This document shows positions 28,188 to 38,023 of a stretch of DNA of 64,000 bases, in pieces. The notes under the pieces are model-generated. The model was given only the letters and a program-made list of their open reading frames with translations, searched no databases and had not been told where the DNA came from. Location of the stretch: positions 62,001 to 126,000 of the forward strand of contig QBYF01000001.1 of the NCBI GenBank assembly GCA_003282965.1. The letters run 5' to 3'. Position 1 is the stretch's first letter, and every line of letters begins with the position of its first letter. A program made the translations under genes and the position numbers. This DNA comes from Pelagibacteraceae bacterium AG-325-E13. GTDB taxonomy: Bacteria > Pseudomonadota > Alphaproteobacteria > Pelagibacterales > Pelagibacteraceae.

Positions 28188-29126
28188 ATGAACGCTATAC
28201 TCTTTCCAGGCCAAGGTTCGCAAATTGTAGGAATGGGTTCAGAATTTTATAATAATTTTGAAATTGCAAAGAAAATCTTCAAAGAAGCTGATGAAAAACT
28301 CAATTATTCAATTTCAAAAATTATTCTAGAGGGTCCAGAAGAGAAATTAAAATTAACTCAAAATACACAACCAGCAATTCTTACAGTTAGTTACGCAATT
28401 TTTTCAGTTCTTAAAAAAGAATTTAATTTTAATTTTGAAAAAACTAAATTTTTTGCAGGGCATTCTTTAGGAGAATACAGCGCCTTAGTTTGTGCAGACG
28501 CGTTAAATTTTAAGGATGCGTTATTTTTACTTTTTGAAAGAGGTAAATCTATGCAAGAAGCTGTTCCAGTAGGTAAAGGTAGTATGATCGCTGTATTAGG
28601 CTCAAAAGTAGATGAAATTAATTTTTTAATTAAAGATAGAGAAATAAAAGGTGTGTGTGAAATTGCCAATGATAATGCTGAAGGTCAAACAATCATTAGT
28701 GGAGATATTGAAAGTATAAATTTTTTACAAAATCTTCTAAAAGAAAACAAAAAAAAATTTATCCCTTTAAATGTTAGCGCTCCATTTCATTGCTCTTTAA
28801 TGAAACCGGCGGCTTCAGAAATGAAAGATAAGATAAATTCTGTCAATTTTAAAAAGCCTATTTTTGATATAGTAAGTAATGTAACTTCTAAATCAGAAAA
28901 TAATCCTGAAAATATAAAAAGACTATTAGTAGAACAAATTTTTTCAACTGTCAGATGGAGAGAAAGTATTATCAATATGTCAAAGGAAAATGTGAGCAGT
29001 TTTATTGAAATAGGCCCTGGAAAAGTTTTGTCTGGAATGATTAAAAGGACCATTAAGAATATAAATTGCTTTAGTATAAATTCAATAGATGATATGAAAA
29101 AAACAATTGATGAATTTAAAAAATAA
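28188..29126 (+). CDS. fabD: malonyl-CoA:ACP transacylase
   Basis: Loads malonyl groups from CoA onto acyl carrier protein for fatty-acid elongation (312 aa). Motifs are the PGQGSQ oxyanion segment (residues 7-12), the GHSLGEYSAL nucleophile elbow with Ser93, and the catalytic His region SAPFHCSLMKPA. IEIGPGKVLSGMIKR is near the C-terminus. The end overlaps fabG by about 17 nt, so translation is coupled. Confidence 0.97.
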   Translation: MNAILFPGQGSQIVGMGSEFYNNFEIAKKIFKEADEKLNYSISKIILEGPEEKLKLTQNTQPAILTVSYAIFSVLKKEFNFNFEKTKFFAGHSLGEYSALVCADALNFKDALFLLFERGKSMQEAVPVGKGSMIAVLGSKVDEINFLIKDREIKGVCEIANDNAEGQTIISGDIESINFLQNLLKENKKKFIPLNVSAPFHCSLMKPAASEMKDKINSVNFKKPIFDIVSNVTSKSENNPENIKRLLVEQIFSTVRWRESIINMSKENVSSFIEIGPGKVLSGMIKRTIKNINCFSINSIDDMKKTIDEFKK

Positions 29127-29841
29127 AAAAGTTATTATTACAGGTGCAACAGGCGGCATTGGAAATAGTCTTGTAAAAAAATTTTATGACAACGGCTCCA
29201 CAGTTTTAGCTACTGGCACTAAAGAAGAAAAATTAGATAAACTCAAAAGTGAATTCAACAATATTCTAGTAGAAAAATTTAACTTAGGAGAGCATGCAAA
29301 AGTTGAGTCTTTTATAGAATCAGCAAACGACAAGCTTGGTGGCTTAGATATCTTAATAAATAATGCTGGTATAAATTTAGATAGTTTGACTATAAGACTT
29401 TCAGAAGAAAATTGGAAAAAAGTTTTAGATATAAATTTAACTTCAACTTTTTTAATGTGTAAATATGCAATAAAAAAAATGATCAAAAATAAATCTGGTA
29501 AAATTATAAACATTACTTCAATAGTTGGACACACTGGAAATTTTGGACAAACTAATTATTCTGCTTCAAAGGCAGGAATAGTAGCGTTTTCAAAAAGTTT
29601 AGCTTTAGAATATGCTAAAAAAAATATTAACATAAATTGTGTATCTCCCGGTTTTATAAAAACTGAAATGACAGATAAAATTCCAGAAGAATATAAGACT
29701 AAGTTGATAAGTAGAATTCCTGCAGGAGATTTAGGAACTGGTGATGACGTTTCTAGTTGTGTAGCTTTTTTAGCATCAGATATGGCAAATTACATAAACG
29801 GCGAAACCATTCATGTAAATGGTGGAATGTATATGGCTTGA
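29110..29841 (+). CDS. fabG: 3-oxoacyl-ACP reductase FabG
   Basis: NADPH-dependent short-chain dehydrogenase (243 aa) reducing 3-oxoacyl-ACP. The nucleotide motif is TGATGGIG (residues about 11-18), NNAG follows near residue 85, and the catalytic Ser-Tyr-Lys set lies in ITSIVGHTGNFGQTNYSASKAG. ISCVSPG-like NCVSPGFIKTEMT and INGETIHVNGGMYM complete the pattern. I start at ATG 29110; a TTG just before it at 29107 is less likely. It is preceded by fabD and followed by acpP after 55 nt. Confidence 0.96.
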   Translation: MNLKNKKVIITGATGGIGNSLVKKFYDNGSTVLATGTKEEKLDKLKSEFNNILVEKFNLGEHAKVESFIESANDKLGGLDILINNAGINLDSLTIRLSEENWKKVLDINLTSTFLMCKYAIKKMIKNKSGKIINITSIVGHTGNFGQTNYSASKAGIVAFSKSLALEYAKKNININCVSPGFIKTEMTDKIPEEYKTKLISRIPAGDLGTGDDVSSCVAFLASDMANYINGETIHVNGGMYMA

Positions 29842-29896
29842 CAATTCTATCTAATAATCTAATAAGAAATTATCATTAACATAACAAAGGTAATTA

Positions 29897-30139
29897 ATGT
29901 CTGACGAGATAAAAGGAAAAATTAAAAAAATAGTTGCGGATCACCTGGGCATCGAAGAAGAAAAAGTTACAGAAGAAGCAAGCTTTATTGATGATTTAGG
30001 AGCAGATAGTTTGGACACCGTTGAATTAGTAATGGCTTTCGAAGAAGAGTTTGGATCAGAAATATCTGATAGTGAAGCTGAGAAAATTTTAACAGTAGGT
30101 GATGCTATAAAATTTATTGATAGTAAATCAAATCAATAA
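29897..30139 (+). CDS. acpP: acyl carrier protein
   Basis: Acidic 80-aa carrier for acyl intermediates. The phosphopantetheine site is Ser38 in [18 protein letters not shown], and the flanking helices ([18 protein letters not shown]) are typical. It should be modified by a holo-ACP synthase that is not in the window. Usually fabF follows acpP, but here the next gene is gmk, only 15 nt away. AAAGG at 29885-29889 is a modest ribosome-binding site. Confidence 0.98.
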   Translation: MSDEIKGKIKKIVADHLGIEEEKVTEEASFIDDLGADSLDTVELVMAFEEEFGSEISDSEAEKILTVGDAIKFIDSKSNQ

Positions 30140-30154
30140 TTAAAACTTTTAAAA

Positions 30155-30754
30155 ATGGATCATGATTCAAACAATATCATGGTAATTTTGTCTTCCCCAT
30201 CTGGAGCAGGCAAAACAACTATCGCGAAAAAAATTCAGCAAAAATATCAAACGTTTAAAATATCAGTTTCACACACAACACGCAAACCACGTCCCAATGA
30301 AATAGATGGAGTGGACTATTATTTCATTACTCATGAAAAGTTTAAAAAACTTATAAGTGAGGATAAATTTTATGAATACGCAAAAATTTTTGATAATTAT
30401 TATGGAACCTCAAAAGAAACAGTAGACCAAATGATTAAAAAAAATGATATTATTTTTGATATAGATTGGCAAGGTACTCAGCAGTTATCTAAGTTTAAAA
30501 ATTTAAAATTAATAAAAATCTACTTAATCCCACCTAATAAAAATGAATTAAAGCAAAGGCTAATTAAAAGAAACCAAGATTCACCACAAGAAGTTGAAAG
30601 AAGATTTAAAGCATATGATAACGATATCCGACATTGGAAAGACTATGATCATATTATAATAAATGATAATCTTGAAAATTGTTATAAGCAAATTGAAAAA
30701 ATTATTTTAATAAGTAAAGATACATCTACTAAAGACTCTCAAAATACTTTGTAA
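30155..30754 (+). CDS. gmk: guanylate kinase
   Basis: Phosphorylates GMP to GDP (199 aa). Walker A is SSPSGAGKTT near residue 13. The GMP-binding segment is SVSHTTRKPRPNEIDGVDYYFI, and DIDWQGTQQL follows at about residue 107. In many alphaproteobacteria gmk ends the fab-mltG cluster; here fabF and mltG are missing between acpP and gmk. The C-terminus overlaps the convergent rsmA gene by 26 nt, the longest such overlap in the window. Confidence 0.97.
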   Translation: MDHDSNNIMVILSSPSGAGKTTIAKKIQQKYQTFKISVSHTTRKPRPNEIDGVDYYFITHEKFKKLISEDKFYEYAKIFDNYYGTSKETVDQMIKKNDIIFDIDWQGTQQLSKFKNLKLIKIYLIPPNKNELKQRLIKRNQDSPQEVERRFKAYDNDIRHWKDYDHIIINDNLENCYKQIEKIILISKDTSTKDSQNTL

Positions 30755-31514
30755 GCTCATAATATTTTTCAGGCCTCAACTCAGATGGTCTACACTTAAG
30801 ATCTAAATTTTTTTTTATTACTTCTAGTTGTTCAATATTAAAAATTTTCTTTATAGATTTGTTAATCATTTTTCTTTTATTTGAAAACAAGATATTAGTT
30901 ATTTTTTCTAAATTTTCTAAATTCTTTATTCTTTCAATTTTTTTTGTATTAGGCTTCAAATATAAAATTGTTGAGGTTATTTTTGGTTTTGGAAAGAAAC
31001 AGTTAGGAGAAACATCAAACTTTTTTAAAATTTTTAATCTATAATTAGCTAAAATCGAAAGTCGTCCATATTTTGAAGTATTAAATTCTCCAATGATCCT
31101 TTGTGCCATTTCTTTTTGAAACATTAAAATTAATGCAGAATAATCAGGAGGATATTTCTTAAATTTAATTATTTTTGCAAGTATTTGAGAGGATATGTTG
31201 TATGGAAGGTTTCCAAATATAATCGTGTTTTTTAATTTATCTTCAAAGTTAAATTTAAGAACATCTTTATTATATATTATTATATTTTTTTGATCTTTAT
31301 ATTGAAATTTTAATTCATTAAATAAGATATTATCTTTTTCAATTAAAATGAGAGATTTAGGTTTATTCTTTAAAATTTCTTTAGTCAGAGCTCCTTTTCC
31401 AGGCCCAATCTCCAAAACATTTTTGTTATTTATATTTGTTAGATTGATTATTTTTTTAACAATATTTGAGTCCGCAAGATAATTTTGCCCAAGAGATTTT
31501 TTTGCGTATCTCAT
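30729..31514 (-). CDS. rsmA: 16S rRNA (adenine-N6,N6)-dimethyltransferase
   Basis: KsgA-type methyltransferase (261 aa) that dimethylates two adenines near the 3' end of 16S rRNA during 30S maturation. The SAM motif is VLEIGPGKGALTKEI and the catalytic NLPY is in IFGNLPYNISSQI. SLGQNYLADSNIVKKI is the usual N-terminus. Its start shares one base with the pdxA stop (TAATG-type junction). It is last in the lptF-to-rsmA run. Confidence 0.97.
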   Translation of the reverse strand: MRYAKKSLGQNYLADSNIVKKIINLTNINNKNVLEIGPGKGALTKEILKNKPKSLILIEKDNILFNELKFQYKDQKNIIIYNKDVLKFNFEDKLKNTIIFGNLPYNISSQILAKIIKFKKYPPDYSALILMFQKEMAQRIIGEFNTSKYGRLSILANYRLKILKKFDVSPNCFFPKPKITSTILYLKPNTKKIERIKNLENLEKITNILFSNKRKMINKSIKKIFNIEQLEVIKKNLDLKCRPSELRPEKYYELTKYFESL

Positions 31515-32479
31515 TAATTTAAACTATCAATAAATTTAACACATTTTAATAAACTCAAATTATCAGCTTTATTCTTATTAATTATATCTTTAGCCGGACC
31601 ATGGTCTGGTGATATTCTTAAATATTTAAGTCCAAGTGTTATATTGATAGCATCAAAATGAAATAAGGATTTAAAAGGTGTCAATACTTGATCATGGTAC
31701 ATGCCAACTACAACATCATATTTTTTGTAGTCATTAATAAATAAAGTGTCTGCCGATAGTGGGCCAGTAACATTAAATCCTAATTTCTGTAATTTGGAAA
31801 TAGCAGGGATGATAATCTTAATCTCTTCAGAGTTGTGTAATAATTCTGCATTATGTGGATTAAGACCTAAAATCCCGATTCTAGGTTTTTTATTAAAAAG
31901 CTTTAGAAAATCTTTTTGTAAAGTTTGAATTTTCCTAATAATAAGATCTTTATTTATTCTCTTTGATACTTTTTTGATATCTATATGGGTAGTTATTGGC
32001 ACAACAGAGAGTTTTTTGTTGTGGATTAGCATTACCTCTGAGCCATTTTTTATTTTACATTTGGAAGCTAAAAATTCTGTAACACCAATTATTTTAGATT
32101 TATTTAATAACTTCTTATTAATAGGGCAATTTATTAAACCTTTAAAATATTTATTTTGGCTTAACTGATGAGCTAAATCAAAACATTTTAATATATATTT
32201 TCTAGACTCCTCTAAAGAAACATTAAATGGATTCTTAAAAATCAATGGAACATCAATTATCTTTAATTTATTACCAGAATAGCTTTCTTCAATTTGATTA
32301 ATTTTGCATATAGTCATCTCAGATTTAATCCTTTTTATTTGTTTTTTAATTAAATCAAAATTAGCGATTAAATATAGTCTCTTCTTTAAAGATGGCTTTA
32401 TTTCTTTCCAAGTTTTTGAAATTATCTCAGAGTTTATACTATTCGGATCTCCCGCAATAATTAAAATTTTATTTTTCAT
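31514..32479 (-). CDS. pdxA: 4-hydroxythreonine-4-phosphate dehydrogenase
   Basis: NAD-dependent enzyme (321 aa) of the deoxyxylulose-5-phosphate-dependent pathway to pyridoxine phosphate (vitamin B6). The expected motifs are ILIIAGDPNSINSEI, TEFLA, the metal-binding His in THIDIKKV, GLNPHNAE, the YHDQVLTPFK segment, and SPDHGPAKDI. No pdxJ or other pdx gene is in the window. The gene order surA-pdxA-rsmA is conserved widely, so its presence alone does not prove B6 synthesis. It overlaps surA by 4 nt. Confidence 0.95.
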   Translation of the reverse strand: MKNKILIIAGDPNSINSEIISKTWKEIKPSLKKRLYLIANFDLIKKQIKRIKSEMTICKINQIEESYSGNKLKIIDVPLIFKNPFNVSLEESRKYILKCFDLAHQLSQNKYFKGLINCPINKKLLNKSKIIGVTEFLASKCKIKNGSEVMLIHNKKLSVVPITTHIDIKKVSKRINKDLIIRKIQTLQKDFLKLFNKKPRIGILGLNPHNAELLHNSEEIKIIIPAISKLQKLGFNVTGPLSADTLFINDYKKYDVVVGMYHDQVLTPFKSLFHFDAINITLGLKYLRISPDHGPAKDIINKNKADNLSLLKCVKFIDSLN

Positions 32480-33423
32480 TTTAATTCTATTAAAGCATTG
32501 TTTTTTAATTTTGAAAGATGGTTATTTGAATATAAACTTAAAAGTTGATTTTTTTTGTTTTTAATTATTTTTTCTCTAAGTTCGTTGCGATTTACCTTAT
32601 TGATGTCTATTTTCTTTTGATCTAATAGTTGCAACAAAATAATCCTGTCCGTCCGAACTATTGGTCTAGATATTTCTCCCACTTCCATTTTACTTATTAT
32701 AGACAACATTTCACTGGATAAAGATTTTGCGTTTATCCAACCTATATCACCACCATCAGAGGCAGAAGTTGAGATGCTATATTTTATAGCAGCACTTTCA
32801 AAACCAACTCTGGTAATTTCATTTTTAACTTCCATTATCGTATTTTTATCATCGGAATTGTTCTTTAATGGCAATTCTATTTCAGCTAAATTATATTCCT
32901 GAAGATCATTTTGACTTTTTAAATAGTTATTTAGCTCTGCATCTATTTCTTGTTCGTTTAAAATAATTTTATTTTTATACCTATCAAAAATCAATTTTTG
33001 CCAACTTAATTCAGTTCGAATTTCATCTAAATAAATCTCAAAATCCAGACCACTGCCTCCAAAAATTTTTTTTAAACCTTCAATATCTGTATTGTATTTT
33101 GATGACAAATTATTTAAGTGATTATTAATTTGAATGTTATTATTTAATTGAATTTTAAAACTTGTAACCTGATTTTTTTTTAATTTGTAATCAATTAGCT
33201 GTTGTAATGCATTTTGTTTAAGCAAATTTACATTTTCTTGATTAAAATTTTGATTAGCTAAAAATAAAATTGTTTTTATTTTATTTTTTAATTCATACGA
33301 GCTTATTATTTGATTATCAACACTTGCAATAATCTTGTTTTTTGTAATTGCGACAGCATCAATTTTGATATTAACAAAAATTATTAAAAAAATAATTTTT
33401 AGTAGTTCTTTTTTTAGTCTCAT
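32476..33423 (-). CDS. surA: SurA-like periplasmic peptidyl-prolyl isomerase/chaperone
   Basis: Periplasmic chaperone (315 aa) for outer-membrane proteins. An N-terminal signal segment (LLKIIFLIIFVNIKIDAVA) precedes the SurA N-domain (IIASVDNQIISSYELKNKI). There is a single parvulin-like rotamase domain with SISTSASDGGDIGWINAKSLSSEM and VGEISRPIVRTD near residues 210-265. E. coli SurA has two such domains and is about 110 residues longer, so this is the short alphaproteobacterial form. It directly abuts lptD. Confidence 0.88.
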   Translation of the reverse strand: MRLKKELLKIIFLIIFVNIKIDAVAITKNKIIASVDNQIISSYELKNKIKTILFLANQNFNQENVNLLKQNALQQLIDYKLKKNQVTSFKIQLNNNIQINNHLNNLSSKYNTDIEGLKKIFGGSGLDFEIYLDEIRTELSWQKLIFDRYKNKIILNEQEIDAELNNYLKSQNDLQEYNLAEIELPLKNNSDDKNTIMEVKNEITRVGFESAAIKYSISTSASDGGDIGWINAKSLSSEMLSIISKMEVGEISRPIVRTDRIILLQLLDQKKIDINKVNRNELREKIIKNKKNQLLSLYSNNHLSKLKNNALIELK

Positions 33424-35736
33424 TTATCTATTGAATGATGGTGCCATTATATCTCCGAATGGAGTTAAGGTGATTTTAAACATCAATGAATTTTCTGCCT
33501 CTAATTCTGAGTCATTGTAAAATTCTCTTCTATAAACTAAACCTGCTCTAAGACAATCATTTATATATTCATAACTTAGATTATAATATTCAGATGAATT
33601 TGTGATTATATTTCTTTTCATTTCAAATCCTAAAATTCCATTATCTCCTTTTGCGTATTCTAAATTAGTCTTAAAGTATTCTTGATTGCCAATATGTTTT
33701 TTTTCTTGAAGGTAATCTATGTCAAATTTGATTGGATTTGCGTCAAAGTTAAAACCAACCTCATTATAATTCAAGTCTTTGTAGTTTTGATCTAATGCAA
33801 AATTATAATTAACATTAAAACTATCATTTAATTTAACATTTGTATTTCCCACTAAGTCCGACAATTTTTCATCTAAACTTGAAGATTCTGGCATATCTTT
33901 ATTTTCTTTGTCATTTATAATTTGACCTATAGAAAAGTTAATCTCCTTATTACTGTTATCTTTAATTTCATAATCAAACCCTACAGTCGCACTCAAACCG
34001 CTTTCAAAATTATCATAAGAATTTAATCTATCTAAACTAAAAATATTTTTATTATTTAATTTTATGTAACCTTCTTGCTTACGCATATTACCAGGTGCAT
34101 ATCTTAAAAGAATTTTTGGAGTTAAAAGATAATCTTGATTATTATTACTTTTAAATAGATCTATTTTGCTTAAGTAACCCAAGGCTCCAAAAAACTCAGA
34201 CTCGGGATCATTTTTGAATTCTGATACATTCTTTGTTTCATAATTTACATTTTTTAATTTTCCTAATAAATTACCTTTTATACCAGACATAAAATTATTT
34301 GTTTTAAATTTCCAATCTAAATCATTAACTAAAAATCTTTTAAATTTATTAGTATCATAATTATGAATATTTAAATTTGATGTAAAATCTAAATTTCCAT
34401 ATTTATTACTGGCTATTAAGTTTTTGTCATAAATAAGATCAGGTAAAATATATTCATATTTATCGTTATATCCCTCCTTTAATGTTTCGTATGCACTTGC
34501 TTGAAAACCTAAAAAAGAATTTTCATCTTCTCTGTTATAAGTAAATGAGTTTTCCAAAGTTTCACTTTCATATTCAACTAAATTTGACTTTATTTTATAT
34601 AGTTTTAAATACTTGTCGTTAGACACATCTTGAATTGTAATTTTTATACTATTTTCAGAATTATTTTTACCCGTAAAATTCTTTACATACTTAGAAAAAA
34701 AATGCGACTTTTCACCAGTAGTTTTTGTAGCAGATCTTTTTTTATACCCTTGAGTATAACCAAAATCTAAAATTAAATTAGACTTTTCAAAAGCTTGACG
34801 GTATTCTCCTAGAAATAAAGGATTTTCAGAAACATAAAGTTTATTCTTAAAGGTAAAATCTTTATCTTTATTTAAAGCCCAAAAATAAGATATATCAAGT
34901 CCTTCACCTAAATTTTTTGAGTCAGAAAATGATGGAACTAAAAAACCTGATCGCCTTTTAACCGACGGGTCAGGATGCGATAATTTTGGTAGATATAAAA
35001 TTGGAAAATCGTAAACTTTAATTACAGCATTGTCATAAAAAATAGTTTTTTTCTTTTCATCATGCAACATTTGTTTAGCTTGCAAAGACCAAGGAGGACA
35101 TTTGTCATCTTTTCTATAATCACACAATGTAAAAATACTTTTAGTAAATTTTGTTTTTTTGTCATAAATATTAACTGTATTTGAAAAAACCCTAGGTTTA
35201 TTATTTTTATTTGTTTTAAATCCCTCTTGATTTAAAAAAGCCTTAGAATCAGTTCCTACTATTTCCTTTTTTTTTTCATCTATAAAGATTTGGGAAAAAT
35301 TATATTGATTTTTATTAGAGTCTATCACTTTTATGTTGCCCTTTGATTGAAAAAAATTTTTTGAAGTTGAATATTCAAAATTGTCTAAATAAATTTCATT
35401 TTTTTCTAAATCTTTAATTTTGGCTGGATTATTTGATTTTATATAATTCTTATTGTTATTAAACACCATATCTTTACCTTCCACAACAAACCCCCTTGAA
35501 GTAATAATAATCGTCTCCCCAACAGTTTTAAATAATTCAAGCTCTTTATCATACTCAGCAAATTCAGTTAGCAGTTCATTATTTTTTTCATCTTTAGCTG
35601 AGACCTGATTTTTAAAGACGGTAATTTTTGTTTTTTTATCAATCGTGATATTTGATGCTTGAATATTAAGATTTTCTCCATAAGAAGGAATAAAAGAAAA
35701 TATATAAAATAAAAAGATGACTATCTTATTTTTCAT
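33424..35736 (-). CDS. lptD: LPS-assembly protein LptD
   Basis: Outer-membrane beta-barrel translocon (770 aa) that inserts lipopolysaccharide into the outer leaflet. A signal peptide (MKNKIVIFLFYIFSFIPSYG) is followed by the OstA/LptA-like beta-jellyroll (about residues 25-190). The plug-proximal motif PILYLPKLSHPDPSVKRRSGFLVPSF leads into the long barrel domain with many alternating hydrophobic strands. Cysteines near residues 205-214 (LCDYRKDDKCPPW) and one late in the barrel (NDCLRAGLVYRREF) could form the disulfides required for maturation. It overlaps lptG by 11 nt. Confidence 0.95.
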   Translation of the reverse strand: MKNKIVIFLFYIFSFIPSYGENLNIQASNITIDKKTKITVFKNQVSAKDEKNNELLTEFAEYDKELELFKTVGETIIITSRGFVVEGKDMVFNNNKNYIKSNNPAKIKDLEKNEIYLDNFEYSTSKNFFQSKGNIKVIDSNKNQYNFSQIFIDEKKKEIVGTDSKAFLNQEGFKTNKNNKPRVFSNTVNIYDKKTKFTKSIFTLCDYRKDDKCPPWSLQAKQMLHDEKKKTIFYDNAVIKVYDFPILYLPKLSHPDPSVKRRSGFLVPSFSDSKNLGEGLDISYFWALNKDKDFTFKNKLYVSENPLFLGEYRQAFEKSNLILDFGYTQGYKKRSATKTTGEKSHFFSKYVKNFTGKNNSENSIKITIQDVSNDKYLKLYKIKSNLVEYESETLENSFTYNREDENSFLGFQASAYETLKEGYNDKYEYILPDLIYDKNLIASNKYGNLDFTSNLNIHNYDTNKFKRFLVNDLDWKFKTNNFMSGIKGNLLGKLKNVNYETKNVSEFKNDPESEFFGALGYLSKIDLFKSNNNQDYLLTPKILLRYAPGNMRKQEGYIKLNNKNIFSLDRLNSYDNFESGLSATVGFDYEIKDNSNKEINFSIGQIINDKENKDMPESSSLDEKLSDLVGNTNVKLNDSFNVNYNFALDQNYKDLNYNEVGFNFDANPIKFDIDYLQEKKHIGNQEYFKTNLEYAKGDNGILGFEMKRNIITNSSEYYNLSYEYINDCLRAGLVYRREFYNDSELEAENSLMFKITLTPFGDIMAPSFNR

Positions 35737-36814
35737 TTATTTGTAAAACTCCAACTGAACTAAATAATCCAATAGCAATAATGGGTATCCAAACTGCTAA
35801 AGATAGCGAGATTCTATTTGTTTGACCCAAAGCTAGTGATAAATCTTTGAAATAATAAACTGCAACAACGGTAATAAGTCCAACAACTATAAACATAAAA
35901 TTGTTAGATTTTTTAAGGGTGCTCATTGATAATATTGAGGCTAAAGAGGTCATAATAAACAAAAAGAAAGGCATGGATAGCATCGAATTTAAATTTTGAT
36001 CTAGATATGATTTGTTATATCCTTTTTTTTGTAAGTCATTGTAGTTTAATAATAATTCTAAAAAAGACATAGTGTCAAAATTTTTAAATAAAACTGAAAT
36101 TTTATGGTAATTATACTTTGAAACTATTGAGAATTTGTCCAAACTACTCTGGTAGCTTATTCCATCTTTAAATTTATGTATAATAACCTCTTTTAAATTC
36201 CACTCATTATTGGATATATCTGCTTCTTTAGAGTGAATTTTGTTAACTAACATATTGTCCTCATCTAAATTAAAAATTATTACATTTTTAATAACATTGC
36301 TTTTAGTAGCATCGGCTGTGATAATTCTATAACCATCAACAGTATTTTCTTTAATCCATAACCCGTTTTTATTTACTGAAATTAAATGATCAATATCACG
36401 GGAAAAATTTGATTTTGTTTGCTCATAATATTTTACCATTATTGAAGTAACTGGATTAACAGCAAATAAAATTATCCAACCAATCATAAAGGAAATAAAG
36501 GCTAATATAAAAAAGATTTTAAAATTTGAATATCCAAAAACTTTCATAGTAAGCAAATCTGAGGAGTCTCTTAATTTTAAAAGAAACCACATGCTTGCAA
36601 TAAAAATTATAAAAGGCATTAATTTAATTACAATATTTGGAACATATAAAGCGGTGAGAGACATAGGTATTAAGATAGAAGAATTAGAATTTTTAAAAAA
36701 TTCAATTTCTTCAAATAAATTTAATATAATACCAAAACAATAAGCGATCATTATTACTTTCAAAATCATTTTCGTATACCCAGTAAATAAATAATTAAAT
36801 AATACTTTATTCAT
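35726..36814 (-). CDS. lptG: LPS export ABC transporter permease LptG
   Basis: YjgP/YjgQ-family permease (362 aa) with three N-terminal membrane helices, a periplasmic beta-jellyroll region (about residues 125-255) and three C-terminal helices. It partners LptF and LptB to extract LPS from the inner membrane. LLKLRDSSDLLTMKVFGYSNFKIF is the coupling segment typical of the family. The start overlaps the lptF stop by 4 nt. The ATPase gene lptB is not in the window. Confidence 0.93.
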   Translation of the reverse strand: MNKVLFNYLFTGYTKMILKVIMIAYCFGIILNLFEEIEFFKNSNSSILIPMSLTALYVPNIVIKLMPFIIFIASMWFLLKLRDSSDLLTMKVFGYSNFKIFFILAFISFMIGWIILFAVNPVTSIMVKYYEQTKSNFSRDIDHLISVNKNGLWIKENTVDGYRIITADATKSNVIKNVIIFNLDEDNMLVNKIHSKEADISNNEWNLKEVIIHKFKDGISYQSSLDKFSIVSKYNYHKISVLFKNFDTMSFLELLLNYNDLQKKGYNKSYLDQNLNSMLSMPFFLFIMTSLASILSMSTLKKSNNFMFIVVGLITVVAVYYFKDLSLALGQTNRISLSLAVWIPIIAIGLFSSVGVLQINEK

Positions 36815-37947
36815 TTATAAATAGACTCCCTTGACAACTTATAAATTAATGAAATGTAAATTGTAGGAATTAAAACTACAGGTGAGATAGTAAATAGAAT
36901 ACTAATAATTTTTGACAACCCTGTATATCTGACAATTAGTTCAGCATAAAGTAAAGTTAAAAAACTTAATGCAAATAAGCTATACCTGTTTAAAAAAAAG
37001 TTTCTTCTTTTTTTTGTTTTAATCAATAAAAAAGAACATATTAGAGCAATAATAGGAATATACAAAGGCAGCAAAATTCTTCTATTAAGAACAGTTGTGA
37101 TTTCTTTTTTAGCACTTTCTCTACAATATCCTACGTCTTCTTCAATTAAATTGTTCATACATTGTATTAATTTAAAAGTTGAAGTTTCTTGTAATTTTGG
37201 TTGAGTAATAGTTCCAGTTTGAAGATTTTCTAAATTTATATTCAATTGTTTAAATTCAATTATTTCATTTTTACTATTATCTTTTTTTGATGATATAATT
37301 TGTCCATTAAATAAAATCATTTTTTTTTCTTCGACCAAACCACTTTTTGCAGAAATAGTCGTTGACGCATTATCTTTTTTATTTGAAGTTAAATTTTTCA
37401 ATACATTAGAGCTGTCGTGAATAAAAACATTTTCTATTTTATTCTTTAATCTTTTTTCTACAATAAAAGTAAAACCTTTAAAGGAGTCACTAAACTGTTG
37501 AGCTCTTATAGTAGGTGCAAGAGAATTGAAATTATTTTGACGGATTATTGTCCTAGACTCATTTAGTGCTAAGGGAGTTATTAAAGTTGAAAAAACTAAA
37601 TAGAATATTAAGACAAAAATAGAAATAAAAAAAAAGAGGTTTATAATTTTTATTTTTTTAACACCAGAGGTCCACAATATAAGAAATTCTTTTTCTTGAA
37701 TTTGTTTTACTATGAATATCATTAAAGATAATAAGAAAGCTAAAGGAATAAATCTAGTTAAAATACCAAATAAATTTAAAGTTGAATATTTAAAATAGGT
37801 AGAAATTGAATATCCGCTTTCTACTATAAGATCTAAAAAATTTACTGCTCTAACAGTCCAAGCAATTAAAGTTAGGCCAAATAATATGACAAGAAATGTT
37901 TTGAGTATTTCTTTGATAAAATTTAGATAAATTTTGTTTTGTAGCAT
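36811..37947 (-). CDS. lptF: LPS export ABC transporter permease LptF
   Basis: Partner permease of LptG (378 aa) with the same six-helix, central jellyroll plan. EKEFLILWTSGVKKIKIINLFF is the coupling segment, and NRRILLPLYIPIIALICSFLLI opens the C-terminal helices. It is the first gene of the minus-strand run lptF-lptG-lptD-surA-pdxA-rsmA, whose members overlap or abut, so outer-membrane assembly functions are co-expressed. Upstream is a 131-nt gap shared with pepA. Confidence 0.93.
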   Translation of the reverse strand: MLQNKIYLNFIKEILKTFLVILFGLTLIAWTVRAVNFLDLIVESGYSISTYFKYSTLNLFGILTRFIPLAFLLSLMIFIVKQIQEKEFLILWTSGVKKIKIINLFFFISIFVLIFYLVFSTLITPLALNESRTIIRQNNFNSLAPTIRAQQFSDSFKGFTFIVEKRLKNKIENVFIHDSSNVLKNLTSNKKDNASTTISAKSGLVEEKKMILFNGQIISSKKDNSKNEIIEFKQLNINLENLQTGTITQPKLQETSTFKLIQCMNNLIEEDVGYCRESAKKEITTVLNRRILLPLYIPIIALICSFLLIKTKKRRNFFLNRYSLFALSFLTLLYAELIVRYTGLSKIISILFTISPVVLIPTIYISLIYKLSRESIYK

Positions 37948-38023
37948 TGTAATTTGATATGTTAAAATAATGTAACTTTAATCAAAACTCAACCTATGAT
38001 AGTACACTGTGATGAATTTTCCA

